Of a stretch of 64,000 nucleotides of DNA, positions 1 through 8,124 are shown one piece after another (position 1 is the first letter of the stretch; every line of letters starts with the position of its first letter). The notes below the pieces were generated by a model that did no database searches, was not told the origin of the DNA, and saw only the letters and a list, made by a program, of their open reading frames with translations. Location: NCBI GenBank assembly GCA_900472925.1, contig UCJU01000004.1, positions 310,001-374,000 of the forward strand, given 5' to 3'. The translations under genes were made by a program, and so were the position numbers. This stretch comes from Hyphomicrobiales bacterium. Lineage in GTDB: Bacteria; Pseudomonadota; Alphaproteobacteria; Rhizobiales; Rhizobiaceae.

Positions 1-22
1 AGACTGTCAAGAGCCAAGCACC

Positions 23-1651
23 ATGAATACTACAGCGAACCCCGCCGTTTCGGGATACCTCATCGGCATCGATGTCGGCACTGGCAGCGCGCGAGCTGGC
101 CTTTTCGATCTGGATGGCCAGATGCTGGCATCGGCCAAGCAAGACATCTCGCTCTTTCGCGAAGCCGGTGCAATCGTTGAGCAGTCCAGTGCCGAGATAT
201 GGGATGCTGTCTGCGCCATCGTACGGGAAGTGGTGAGTGTCAGTGGCATCGATCCTGCTGCCGTCATCGGTCTGGGTTTCGATGCGACCTGCTCGCTTGT
301 GGTGCTGGGGGAGGGTGGTCGGCCTCTGGCCGTTGGGCCTTCGGAGGACAATAGCCGTGACATCATCGTCTGGATGGATCACCGCGCTGTTGCGCAGGCA
401 GAGCGTATCAATGCGCTGGGGCATGATGTGTTGCGTTACGTAGGGGGCCGGATATCGCCGGAGATGGAGACGCCAAAGCTGCTGTGGCTGAAGGAAAATC
501 GTCCTCGCATCTTCGACAAAGCATGGCAGTTCTTCGATCTCGCAGACTTCCTGACGTGGAAATCTACGGGTGATCTGTCGCGCTCGACCTGCACGGTTAC
601 GTGCAAGTGGACCTATCTGGCGCATGAGAAAAGATGGGATCCGAGCTATTTCAAAAAGATGGGCCTTGGAGCGTTGGCTGATGAGAAATTTGCCCGCATC
701 GGCACGACCATCGTTGAGCCGGGAACGCCGCTTGGCCAGGGCTTGTCGAAAGATGCGGCGGCCGCCATGGGATTATTGCCGGGTACGGCCGTTGCCGCTG
801 GCATGATCGACGCTCATGCTGGCGGGATCGGAACCGCAGGCGTTGGTGGCAACCCGCAGACCAATCTTGCCTATGTCTTCGGAACGTCTTCCTGCACCAT
901 GACCTCGACTGCGGAGCCGGTCTTCGTTCCGGGAGTTTGGGGACCTTATTTCTCTGCGATGGTCCCGGGCATGTGGCTCAACGAAGGCGGACAGAGCGCC
1001 GCTGGGGCGGCAATCGACCAGTTGCTCTCGTTCCATCCGGCGGCTGCGGAGGCGCAGACAAGGGCTTCAGGCCAGTGTGTACCGTTGCCGGTGCTGGTTG
1101 CCGATAAGGCTATGGCAAGGTCCGCAAGCGCGTCAGACGTCGTGCATCTTGCCCTTGGACTGCACGTCGTTCCGGAATTTCTAGGCAACCGCGCGCCCTT
1201 TGCCGATCCGCACGCGCGCGCGGTCATTTCGGGCCTCGGCATGGATCGTGACTTCGATAGCCTCGTCGCACTCTACGTCGCTGGTCTCTGTGGCATAGGA
1301 TATGGCCTGCGGCAAATCATCGAGGTTCAGGCAAAAGCAGGCGCGACTGTCGAGCGCGTCGTCATAAGCGGAGGCGCCGGTCAGCACGATCTGGTCCGTC
1401 AGGTTCTGGCAGATGCCTGCGGCTTACCCGTGATTGCCACGGTTTCGGAGGAGCCCGTGCTGCTTGGTTCCGCGATCCTCGGCGCAGTCGCCAGCGGCGC
1501 TTTCGCGAATGCACGTTCGGCCATGACAAGTCTTTGCAAAGTCGACCGCATCTACACGCCTGTCGAGGGACAGTTGGCAGATATTCATGCCAAGCGTTAC
1601 GCGACATTCACCGCGTTGCAGGACCTAGCTCGATCCTCACGCGAAGCCTGA
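23..1651 (+). CDS. FGGY-family carbohydrate kinase (pentulose kinase type)
   Basis: Predicted ATP-dependent cytoplasmic sugar kinase of 542 residues, the usual length for FGGY pentulose kinases. The N-terminal half opens with the phosphate-binding segment GIDVGTGSARAGLFD (about residues 15-29), and a second nucleotide-binding segment VVISGGAGQHDLVRQ lies near residue 450. The TCTVTCKW and GMIDAHAGGIGTAG segments fit the ribulokinase-like branch more than xylulokinase or glycerol kinase. Only 22 bases precede the start, so any upstream operon partner is outside the window. The substrate cannot be fixed from sequence; a ketopentose or pentitol derivative is likely. Confidence 0.88.
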   Translation: MNTTANPAVSGYLIGIDVGTGSARAGLFDLDGQMLASAKQDISLFREAGAIVEQSSAEIWDAVCAIVREVVSVSGIDPAAVIGLGFDATCSLVVLGEGGRPLAVGPSEDNSRDIIVWMDHRAVAQAERINALGHDVLRYVGGRISPEMETPKLLWLKENRPRIFDKAWQFFDLADFLTWKSTGDLSRSTCTVTCKWTYLAHEKRWDPSYFKKMGLGALADEKFARIGTTIVEPGTPLGQGLSKDAAAAMGLLPGTAVAAGMIDAHAGGIGTAGVGGNPQTNLAYVFGTSSCTMTSTAEPVFVPGVWGPYFSAMVPGMWLNEGGQSAAGAAIDQLLSFHPAAAEAQTRASGQCVPLPVLVADKAMARSASASDVVHLALGLHVVPEFLGNRAPFADPHARAVISGLGMDRDFDSLVALYVAGLCGIGYGLRQIIEVQAKAGATVERVVISGGAGQHDLVRQVLADACGLPVIATVSEEPVLLGSAILGAVASGAFANARSAMTSLCKVDRIYTPVEGQLADIHAKRYATFTALQDLARSSREA

Positions 1652-1804
1652 TCGAAATTTGCGGTACAGCGAGGGTTAGGAAGTCGAGATCCTCGTCTGT
1701 ATATGAACCCTATGGTTCGTTGACAGGGAATAGCTCTTAAAGCGTTTTAGACATGACATGCGCCCATGCAAAGGCACGCCGTTAGACAAGTTGCCAAAGG
1801 TGGT

Positions 1805-1828
1805 GGCCCCCTCATTCGCGAGGGGGCC
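1805..1828 (-). terminator. Hairpin after the small secreted-protein gene
   Basis: GGCCCCCTC and GAGGGGGCC form a 9-bp perfect stem around the loop ATTCGC. It lies just past the stop codon (1836) of the leftward gene. There is no strong T run, so it may be a weak intrinsic terminator or a 3'-end stabiliser. It also lies downstream of the rightward kinase gene. Confidence 0.55.
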
Positions 1829-1835
1829 AAAGCGA

Positions 1836-2165
1836 TCACCATCTGTCGTAACCATAGTCGTGGCGCGCGCGCCAATCGCGTTGCTCATACCAGTTCCGGC
1901 GTTCCTGCCATTCGCGTCTGTCGCGCCATTCTCTTCGGGCTTCCCACCGATCGCGTCTGTCCCATCGATCTCCATATAATGGCGGCGGCCCATTTGGTCG
2001 GCAAAAGCCGCGTGGAGATAGATGGAACCCACGTCCGCAGGCGTAGTCAACCTGTTGCAAAAGTGATGTCGCTGGAATGGATGGCTGAGCAGACGGCATC
2101 GCATTGGCTGCATTGGCGAGCAGGCTGCTGAGAATTATTCCCGCGCTTAATATGATCTTGCGCAT
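1836..2165 (-). CDS. Small secreted protein with GCG_CRPN-type motif
   Basis: A 109-residue protein with a clear signal peptide (MRKIILSAGIILSSLLANAANA, cleavage near residue 22). The segment CGRGFHLSPRGFCRPNG matches the GCG_CRPN family, a prefix seen in short exported proteins of alphaproteobacteria. The C-terminal third is a low-complexity run rich in Arg, Trp, Asp and Tyr. The start is supported by GGAGTGAAGTGAG directly upstream. The function of the family is not established; periplasmic or cell-surface location is inferred. An overlapping 145-codon frame on the same strand is a shadow. Confidence 0.72.
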   Translation of the reverse strand: MRKIILSAGIILSSLLANAANAMPSAQPSIPATSLLQQVDYACGRGFHLSPRGFCRPNGPPPLYGDRWDRRDRWEARREWRDRREWQERRNWYEQRDWRARHDYGYDRW

Positions 2166-2506
2166 CTCACTTCACTCCGTTGATGGTGATGTGATTTAGC
2201 GACTTGGCTCGTGAACCATGCCTGAATAAATCTTGACGTTTTCGTGGTAGATAAGGCGGGAAAATGGCGATGCTGACGGCAGATGCACTGCCGTGTCTGA
2301 TCTTGCGAGAGCCCCGTTCCACAGCCGGTTGACCGTGTACCGCCTTTCTTGACCAATCCCGAGGAGACGCGTAAACAGCACGTGCTTATATGGAGTGTGT
2401 GACCATGAACAAAGATCGCCGGTAATCCGGAGTTGCTTCAATGACAGTCCGGCCGTTTTAAAACGACTCGTCGACTAACACACCATTTGCATTACAAGGA
2501 CCATTC
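2166..2506. other. Intergenic region between divergent genes
   Basis: About 340 bases between the leftward secreted-protein gene and the rightward SDR gene, so it must hold both promoters. Short frames here lack ribosome sites and family resemblance. I see no RNA gene, repeat or convincing operator. An AAGGA ribosome site sits just before the SDR start. Confidence 0.5.
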
Positions 2507-3289
2507 ATGCCCAGACTTTCTGGAAAGACCGCGCTCGTGACCGGCGCGGCACGCGGCATTGGTGCAGCCATTGCCCAAGCCTTTGCCAACGAGGCGGCGC
2601 AGGTCATTGTTACCGACATAGACGTCGAAAGAGGTCTGGCAACATCAAGTGCAATCGGGGCGAGGTTTGCACGGCTTGACGTCTCCTGCGAGGCGGACTG
2701 GTCCGAAATTGCGCTTCAATTTCCCACAGTCGACATTGTTGTTAACAATGCGGGAATTACCGGTTTTGAAGATGTTCAGCCTGCCCATGACCCCGAAAAT
2801 GCAACGCTTGCCGATTGGCGCGCCGTGCATGCCGTCAACCTAGATGGCACCTTTCTCGGATGCCGTTATGCAATCCGCGCGATGCGGGCCAAAGGTGCGG
2901 GCTCGATCATCAACATCTCCTCTCGCTCGGGGCTTGTTGGCATTCCGATGGCCGCCGCTTACGCCTCATCCAAGGCGGCCATCCGCAACCACACCAAAAG
3001 TGTCGCGCTTTATTGCGCAGGTCAGGGTCTGAACATTCGGTGCAACTCCATTCACCCGGCAGCCATCATGACGCCGATGTGGGAACCGATGTTGGGAAGT
3101 GGAGCTGACCGAAAAGATCGTGAAGCAGCGCTTGTCAAAGAGACGCCGATGCAACGCTTTGGCAGGCCAGAGGAAGTCGCCGCATTGGCAGTTCTGCTGG
3201 CATCGGATGAGGCCGCTTATATGACCGGTGCTGAACTCAACATCGACGGCGGTATCCTTGCCGGATCAGCCGCAGCGCCGGGAGGTTGA
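2507..3289 (+). CDS. SDR family NAD(P)-dependent oxidoreductase
   Basis: Classical short-chain dehydrogenase of 260 residues. Cofactor motif TGAARGIG is at residues 12-19, the NNAG motif near residue 83, the catalytic Ser in IINISSRSG and YASSK (YxxxK) near residue 155. The C-terminal DGGILAG is typical. The start is set by AAGGACC, seven bases upstream of the ATG. It probably oxidises a sugar alcohol or hydroxy acid in the cytoplasm; the sugar kinase upstream on the same strand would fit a polyol pathway, but the secreted-protein gene lies between them on the other strand. The substrate is unknown. Confidence 0.87.
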   Translation: MPRLSGKTALVTGAARGIGAAIAQAFANEAAQVIVTDIDVERGLATSSAIGARFARLDVSCEADWSEIALQFPTVDIVVNNAGITGFEDVQPAHDPENATLADWRAVHAVNLDGTFLGCRYAIRAMRAKGAGSIINISSRSGLVGIPMAAAYASSKAAIRNHTKSVALYCAGQGLNIRCNSIHPAAIMTPMWEPMLGSGADRKDREAALVKETPMQRFGRPEEVAALAVLLASDEAAYMTGAELNIDGGILAGSAAAPGG

Positions 3290-3390
3290 AATGATGTCGA
3301 TGATCAGCATCATTGAGCTGACGATGACCCCTCATCTCATGGTTTGATGGGGGCAAAACTTCGAGTGATAACCGCTAGCCCTATCTATTT

Positions 3391-3413
3391 TTCTCAACAA
3401 TGGTAATTCTCAA
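3391..3413 (+). promoter_or_regulatory. Direct repeat TTCTCAA before the Xre gene
   Basis: TTCTCAA occurs at 3391-3397 and again at 3407-3413, 16 bases apart, ending two bases before the ATG of the Xre regulator. The spacing and position suit an autoregulatory operator or a feature of a short leader. The ATG has no good Shine-Dalgarno sequence, so the repeats occupy the place where one is expected. The role is inferred from position only. Confidence 0.3.
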
Positions 3414-3415
3414 TC

Positions 3416-3742
3416 ATGTTGACTCCATCACAATGCCGCGCAGCCAGAGCGCTCCTAGACTGGTCACAACAGCAGCTTGCCGATCAGTCCAAAATCGGCA
3501 ACGCGACGGTTCGTGATTTTGAAAACGGTCAATCTGCGCCGCAGCATGCGACTCTTGAACTCCTCCAACGATGCTTCGAACAAGCCGGTATCAAGTTTAT
3601 CGTCGATAATGAGACATCTGCTGCGGGTGGTCCGGGCGTTCGCTTTCTGACTTCACCGGACGAGTTCGACACCAACCAGACAGAAACCGTTCAGTACAAA
3701 GAGCATCTGGAACCAGATGCGCCAACCGGTGCGGGAGGCTGA
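3416..3742 (+). CDS. Xre-family helix-turn-helix regulator
   Basis: A 108-residue DNA-binding protein. Residues 1-60 match the Xre/Cro fold: CRAARALLDWSQQQLADQS, then NATVRDFENGQ as the recognition helix, then a helix LELLQRCFEQAGI. This N-terminus is a common beginning for short rhizobial regulators, so the start is probably right despite a weak ribosome site. The C-terminal 45 residues are polar and probably disordered. It runs straight into the next gene, which begins two bases after its stop. Confidence 0.82.
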   Translation: MLTPSQCRAARALLDWSQQQLADQSKIGNATVRDFENGQSAPQHATLELLQRCFEQAGIKFIVDNETSAAGGPGVRFLTSPDEFDTNQTETVQYKEHLEPDAPTGAGG

Positions 3743-3743
3743 T

Positions 3744-4004
3744 TTGCCAAAGAAACTAAAGCTCGAGCACTCAGAATTTTCAGGTGAATTCGAAGATGAC
3801 GGCATTACCGTGCTTGTCGATATCTTTCGCCCTGCTGGCACCAACAATGACTGGCAAATGGAAGTCGTCACCGAACAGGACGATGTGACGTCTTGGGAGG
3901 AACCTTTCGCGACGGATAAGGATGCGTGGGAAGAGTTTCTTGCCACCTGCGAAAAGGACGGGATTCGCAGCTTCCTTGAAGGCGAAGAGCCTCAACTTCA
4001 TTGA
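3744..4004 (+). CDS. Small acidic hypothetical protein downstream of Xre regulator
   Basis: The proposed start is the TTG at 3744, because GGGAGG (3733-3738) sits five bases upstream and a frame-compatible ATG at 3717 would overlap the regulator without a ribosome site. The 86-residue product (PKKLKLEHSEFSGEFEDDG...) is very acidic after its first few residues, with no membrane segment and no motif I recognise. It is probably co-transcribed and translationally coupled with the Xre gene. The gene layout resembles a toxin-antitoxin pair, but the acidic composition is unlike a toxin, so a partner or effector protein is as likely. Confidence 0.65.
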   Translation: MPKKLKLEHSEFSGEFEDDGITVLVDIFRPAGTNNDWQMEVVTEQDDVTSWEEPFATDKDAWEEFLATCEKDGIRSFLEGEEPQLH

Positions 4005-4094
4005 GGTCATACTGGGCCGGATGGCCTTACCCGAGCCCAGGAATCCAGTCTTGTCTTGCAGGTCGCAATCAGCGATGAGGCGATAGAAATAAGA

Positions 4095-5063
4095 ATGACA
4101 GAACAATTTGATATGTTTTCGGAGCAGCCTTCGCGAGACCGTGTTCGCCCGCGCGGCCATTCCAGATATGCGAAATCCCAGCCGATAAGCGAAGACGCAA
4201 TGGTCGATTATCTCCTGGAAACGGGTCGATACCGAGTTTTGCAAAAACTTGTGCCGAGGCCGATTGCGCCATCAGCGCGCCCGGAGTTTCCACTCCGCGG
4301 CATCATCTTGGATACCGAAACGACGGGGCTGAGTGCTCGCAAAGATGAGATCATCGAAATTGGCCTTGTCGCTTTTACTTTCGATGCGGCAGGAAACATT
4401 GGCGATGTCACAGGCATTTATGGCGGCCTTCGACAGCCGAGCGGTTGCATACCACCGGAGATTACCAAGCTCACAGGCATCACCGATGATATGGTCGCTG
4501 GACAGGTTATAGATATCGACGCGGTGCAGGCGCTCGTTGAGCCTGCTGATCTGATCATCGCTCACAATGCTGGTTTTGACAGGCCATTTTGCGAGGCGTT
4601 TTCTCCCCTGTTCTCAGGCAAGGCCTGGGCATGCTCGAACTCCGAAATCGACTGGTCGGCGCGAGGATATGAGGGCACCAAGCTCGGCTATCTCGTTGGC
4701 CAAGCCGGTTACTTCCATGACGGCCATCGGGCAATCGATGACTGTTTTGCGCTTCTGGAGGTTCTGGCCCGAGACGTGAGCGGAACGGCGTCCACCGCCT
4801 TTGCCGAATTGTACGAGGCAAGCCAAACGTCGCGCGTGCGCATATTTGCAGAAAACAGCCCCTTCGACCTCAAGGACAACCTCAAATCACGAGGCTATCG
4901 CTGGTCCGATGGCACCGACGGCCGTCCTAAAGCATGGTGGATCGAGGTTGGGGAGGACGCGCTTGATGAAGAACTTCGCTATCTTCGGTCAGAAATCTAT
5001 CGTCATCCAGACGCTGATCCACCCGTCAGGCATTTGACAGCCTTTGATCGTTTTCGGGCGTAA
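4095..5063 (+). CDS. DnaQ-like 3'-5' exonuclease
   Basis: A 322-residue protein of the DEDDh exonuclease family, related to the epsilon subunit of DNA polymerase III. Exo I is LDTETTGL, Exo II is IIAHNAGFDRPF, Exo III is HDGHRAIDDC with the catalytic His and Asp. A 75-residue N-terminal region precedes the domain. The C-terminal 90 residues (VRIFAENSPFDLKDNLKSRG, then YRW) form a further domain seen in rhizobial homologues. The start at MTEQFDMF is preferred over a frame extension of 13 codons; neither has a strong ribosome site. Likely role is DNA repair or RNA/DNA end trimming. Confidence 0.83.
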   Translation: MTEQFDMFSEQPSRDRVRPRGHSRYAKSQPISEDAMVDYLLETGRYRVLQKLVPRPIAPSARPEFPLRGIILDTETTGLSARKDEIIEIGLVAFTFDAAGNIGDVTGIYGGLRQPSGCIPPEITKLTGITDDMVAGQVIDIDAVQALVEPADLIIAHNAGFDRPFCEAFSPLFSGKAWACSNSEIDWSARGYEGTKLGYLVGQAGYFHDGHRAIDDCFALLEVLARDVSGTASTAFAELYEASQTSRVRIFAENSPFDLKDNLKSRGYRWSDGTDGRPKAWWIEVGEDALDEELRYLRSEIYRHPDADPPVRHLTAFDRFRA

Positions 5064-5231
5064 TGTATTCATATTGATCGAGGACCGATAGACCTATGTC
5101 GTGAGTGCATGGCGGGCGTGAGGCTTTGTGTCTTATCGCTGCGACATCAATACCTATATCCGGTTCATCGAAACGACGTTGGAACCGAAGCAGGTCGCTA
5201 GCGTCAAGAGACCTCAGGAAAGGGGATCATC

Positions 5232-5378
5232 ATGAACGTAGCACGCTCTTTTAACAACTGGCGCAAATATCGTCAGACAGTCACTGAACTGGGCCGGATG
5301 AGCTCACGAGAACTAAACGATCTCGGCATCAGCCGCGCCGACATCTATAATGTCGCTCGCCAGTCGGTCGGTCGCTAA
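5232..5378 (+). CDS. DUF1127 domain-containing small protein
   Basis: A 48-residue protein beginning MNVARSFNNWRKYRQT and containing the conserved DUF1127 (YjiS-like) core LGRMSSRELNDLGISRADI. AGGGGATC precedes the ATG. DUF1127 proteins of about this size are abundant in Rhizobiaceae; some affect phosphate, carbon or small-RNA metabolism in Agrobacterium, but no role can be assigned to this copy. It has its own terminator just downstream. Confidence 0.85.
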   Translation: MNVARSFNNWRKYRQTVTELGRMSSRELNDLGISRADIYNVARQSVGR

Positions 5379-5410
5379 TTGACTGCTTGCTGATAACCGG
5401 ATTGACCCTA

Positions 5411-5436
5411 CGCCCGCCCTTGATGCGGGCGTTTTT
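5411..5436 (+). terminator. Intrinsic terminator after DUF1127 gene
   Basis: CGCCCGC (5411-5417) pairs with GCGGGCG (5425-5431) around a 7-base loop, followed by TTTTT and further T-rich sequence. It lies 32 bases after the DUF1127 stop and 22 bases before the convergent rsgA stop. Confidence 0.85.
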
Positions 5437-5457
5437 GTGTTTAAGGGCATAACGGCT

Positions 5458-6480
5458 TCAATATTTCTTTTTGTGAGCAATCTTGTTGCCGCGTGGCCCG
5501 CTGACAACTGGTGTTCTGTCACGGTTTTCGGAAACGAGGCTGCGCCAGCGCTCGACGCGGCCAGCCTCTAACGTCCCGCTTTTGACGGCGGCTTGAACTG
5601 CGCAGCCGGGCTCGTGTGTATGGGTGCAGTCACGAAACCGGCAAAGGGGTGCCAACTCGGTTATCTCAGAGAAAAGCGTCTCGATCCCATCTGTGACATC
5701 GCTGACGAAAAGCGTTCTTATTCCCGGCGTGTCGATGACCAACCCGCCGCCTGGGATAATATGCATTGAGCGCGCAGTCGTCGTGTGACGCCCTTGTGCA
5801 TCATATTCGCGAATGGTTCCGGTTTTCTGCTGCTGGTGCGACTCGAGTCCGGTCAAACTGTTGACCAGTGTTGACTTTCCGACACCCGAAGACCCGACCA
5901 GCGCGATGGTTTGGCCAACGCCGCACCACGGGCTTAAAAGCGTGTGTGCAGCGGTAGAATGCCCGTCCACAGCGATCACGGCAAGATCACGTTGCAAGGC
6001 TTCTGCCTGGATTTGAAACTGCCCAACATCGTCTACGGTATCCGCTTTCGTCAACACGATGACCGGTGTACTTCCCGCCTCGTTGGCCATGATGAGGTAC
6101 CGTTCCAAACGGTCAATATTGAAATCGGCGTTGCAGGATGTGACGATGAGCAAAGTATCGATATTGGCAGCCACAAGCTGTCTGCTACGTCCGACTTCGG
6201 GGCGCCGCTGAAAGACCGTTTTCCGGTCCAATCTCCGCACAAATGCGCTGGACAGAGGATCGACCAACACCCAATCGCCAACCGCGAAATCAGCTGTATT
6301 GGCGCTGGCGGATAGCTCCACCTTCGCAGGACCCGTTGCATCAATTGCCTCGATGCGTGCCCGATGGACCGACGCGATGCGCCTGGGTGCGAGGTCCGCT
6401 TCTGACACCTTGACCTGATCCGCGAAGAAGCTGGACCAACCGAGTGATGCCAAGGTTGAGTGAGCAGGTCTGTTTGTCAA
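5458..6480 (-). CDS. rsgA: Ribosome small subunit-dependent GTPase A
   Basis: RsgA assists late maturation of the 30S ribosomal subunit. The 340-residue protein shows the diagnostic circularly permuted GTPase order: OB-fold N-terminus, then G4 LTKAD (143-147), G1 GSSGVGKST (196-204), G3 DTPG (250-253), and a C-terminal zinc region with Cys280, Cys285, His287 and Cys293. The predicted start is a TTG with AAGGA about eleven bases upstream, so the exact N-terminus is less certain. The basic tail NKIAHKKKY is typical. The gene stands alone and converges on the DUF1127 gene. Confidence 0.93.
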   Translation of the reverse strand: MTNRPAHSTLASLGWSSFFADQVKVSEADLAPRRIASVHRARIEAIDATGPAKVELSASANTADFAVGDWVLVDPLSSAFVRRLDRKTVFQRRPEVGRSRQLVAANIDTLLIVTSCNADFNIDRLERYLIMANEAGSTPVIVLTKADTVDDVGQFQIQAEALQRDLAVIAVDGHSTAAHTLLSPWCGVGQTIALVGSSGVGKSTLVNSLTGLESHQQQKTGTIREYDAQGRHTTTARSMHIIPGGGLVIDTPGIRTLFVSDVTDGIETLFSEITELAPLCRFRDCTHTHEPGCAVQAAVKSGTLEAGRVERWRSLVSENRDRTPVVSGPRGNKIAHKKKY

Positions 6481-6494
6481 TGACTTCGCATTCC

Positions 6495-6707
6495 TTAGAA
6501 GGGTCTGGAGATGATTGTCGCAGACTGAGCCTTAGTTACCTGGGGATCCCGCTTTGGCAATGAGTTTGCGTAGGCAGCGGCCTCGCCGGAATAAGGGAAA
6601 TGGTCTCCCAACTGTTTGTCGCCTTCGTAGACCTGGAAGGCAGGCCCGTCGATCTCGACGATCTTGTACCCATTCACATACTCAAACTTTGGCGTTTTCC
6701 AGCCCAT
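6495..6707 (-). CDS. Small hypothetical protein
   Basis: A 70-residue protein starting MGWKTPKFEYVNGYKIVEID. The ATG at 6707 has GGAGAG five bases upstream, which is better than a frame-compatible start 21 codons earlier. The sequence is soluble, mixed beta/alpha in appearance, with no signal peptide and no recognised domain. It ends just upstream of rsgA on the same strand and could be co-transcribed with it. Confidence 0.55.
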   Translation of the reverse strand: MGWKTPKFEYVNGYKIVEIDGPAFQVYEGDKQLGDHFPYSGEAAAYANSLPKRDPQVTKAQSATIISRPF

Positions 6708-6830
6708 GAATGCTCTCCAGATTTCATACTGCGGTTTCAAACTCTGAAGATGATACCCAAGCGTCATCATCAGTTGCCCATAGTTCTATCAGGTGTTCGC
6801 ACAAATGACGAACGACCCATCAAACGATGG

Positions 6831-7649
6831 TTATTTCGAACGGCGTTTTCTTGCCAGATAGATTTCGACGCCGGCGCGGGTGAGGAATGAGGCCAGTCCC
6901 ACGACGATTGCAACCAGCCGCACGCGCAATTCGTCGGCGTCCACTTCTGCCTGGCGGGTTTGCACCAAATTGCGTTCACTGTCGGTAATCTCGCGTATGA
7001 CCTCTCGAATTCGATCCATAGTCGCGACTGCCATGTAGCCGATTTCCTGCGTCCGGGCGGCTTCCGCGCCTTGAGTGTCGTGAAGAGTTATCGATTGGCT
7101 CAGTTCGGCCAGTTTTCGATCGATGAGTCCGCCAAGCTCACGGACTCGTTCCACCTGACTGCTGTTGTCGGAAACCCTGTTGAGCAGTTCACTTTCCAGC
7201 GTTTTCAGACGCGTCAGGGCGCCCTCATAGGGTGCGAGGTAGCGGCGGTCGCTGCTGACCAGATAACCTCTTTGTCCGGTTTCAGCGTCATCGAGGGCGA
7301 TAAGAACATCTTTAGTGTTGTCGATTGCCTCATAGGTATGAACAACCATGTCCTGGTGGTCACTGAGAAGAGAGTGGGTCCATGTCGTTGCAAGAACGCC
7401 TGCAGCAACGACGACGCCGACGGGTATGGAGCGCAGTAGGGTCGGTATGGTCAGATAATTTTGACGGAGAGATTCCCACGACCAACTGCTTGATTTGCCC
7501 ATGCTGCGTCTCTTTATTTCCAAATAAGGTTTTGTCGGAATGACAGTGGAGGACTGAGCATGGTCAAGAACATTGCGCTTTGTTATCGCATTATCTGTTG
7601 GGGGGCAGGGATCATCATAAGGTGCGACGCCGTTCAGTTTGTTGGACAT
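6831..7649 (-). CDS. CHASE3-domain membrane protein without an output domain
   Basis: Residues of about 65-85 form a membrane helix (IPVGVVVAAGVLATTW), followed by a periplasmic helical region with the CHASE3 signature DAETGQRGYLVSSDRRYL, a second membrane helix (LVAIVVGLASFLT) and a short basic tail YLARKRRSK. CHASE3 domains normally sense signals for histidine kinases, cyclases or methyl-accepting proteins, but here nothing follows the second helix. The annotated ATG at 7649 has GAGAG upstream; an ATG at 7502 (MGKSSSWSW) is an alternative that would drop a disordered 49-residue N-terminus. No kinase fragment is visible in the downstream sequence. Confidence 0.7.
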   Translation of the reverse strand: MSNKLNGVAPYDDPCPPTDNAITKRNVLDHAQSSTVIPTKPYLEIKRRSMGKSSSWSWESLRQNYLTIPTLLRSIPVGVVVAAGVLATTWTHSLLSDHQDMVVHTYEAIDNTKDVLIALDDAETGQRGYLVSSDRRYLAPYEGALTRLKTLESELLNRVSDNSSQVERVRELGGLIDRKLAELSQSITLHDTQGAEAARTQEIGYMAVATMDRIREVIREITDSERNLVQTRQAEVDADELRVRLVAIVVGLASFLTRAGVEIYLARKRRSK

Positions 7650-7736
7650 CAATCTCTCGTGAAACCAGCCACGGCCATCTTCGGTTCCGTTCCATTGAGA
7701 GCAAGACCGACGTTACCATTTTCCTGCTTTTTAACG

Positions 7737-7937
7737 TCAGAGCCTGCGGGCTTCCAGACGTCGCTTGTCGCGCTCGACATATTCGAAGCCAAGGCTGGTC
7801 AGGCGGAATTGTCGTTTCTGGAATTCGCCGCGGATCAGAATGAAGCCTTGCTCTTCGGCTTCGCCCAATGTCTTTAGGCTTGTGCCTTTCGGCGGAGACT
7901 GCCACTCCATGCCGTTCGCACTGTGCAGTAATACCAT
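7737..7937 (-). CDS. Small hypothetical protein
   Basis: A 66-residue protein starting MVLLHSANGMEWQSPPKG and ending with the basic segment YVERDKRRLEARRL. The segment SLKTLGEAEEQGFILIRG and FRLTSLGFEYVE looks like a small winged-helix-type fold (helix, then two strands, as in phage-like or MarR-like proteins), but this is a weak impression. The ribosome site is poor. A longer frame exists but adds unrelated sequence. Confidence 0.45.
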   Translation of the reverse strand: MVLLHSANGMEWQSPPKGTSLKTLGEAEEQGFILIRGEFQKRQFRLTSLGFEYVERDKRRLEARRL

Positions 7938-8124
7938 TATCTTTATAATTTTATCTTCTCCGAAGCTGTCGCATGCAAGCGTGCTGTATCTGTTTGCGCG
8001 CCCGATAGCGAACCAAGATCTCACCCTTTTCGCGGAAACATCCAATGCATACTTGTGAAAAGATCATAATTGCTCTTTAGGATGAGGCAATATGGTTCGA
8101 GATGCCAACAAGGAATAACGCTGA

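Noticed and set aside
1676-2113. 145-codon frame on the minus strand
   Set aside because: It overlaps the smaller GCG_CRPN protein in another frame and has no signal peptide, ribosome site or motif.
3416-4004. Toxin-antitoxin module
   Set aside because: The second protein is strongly acidic with no toxin fold that I recognise; two-gene layout alone is not enough.
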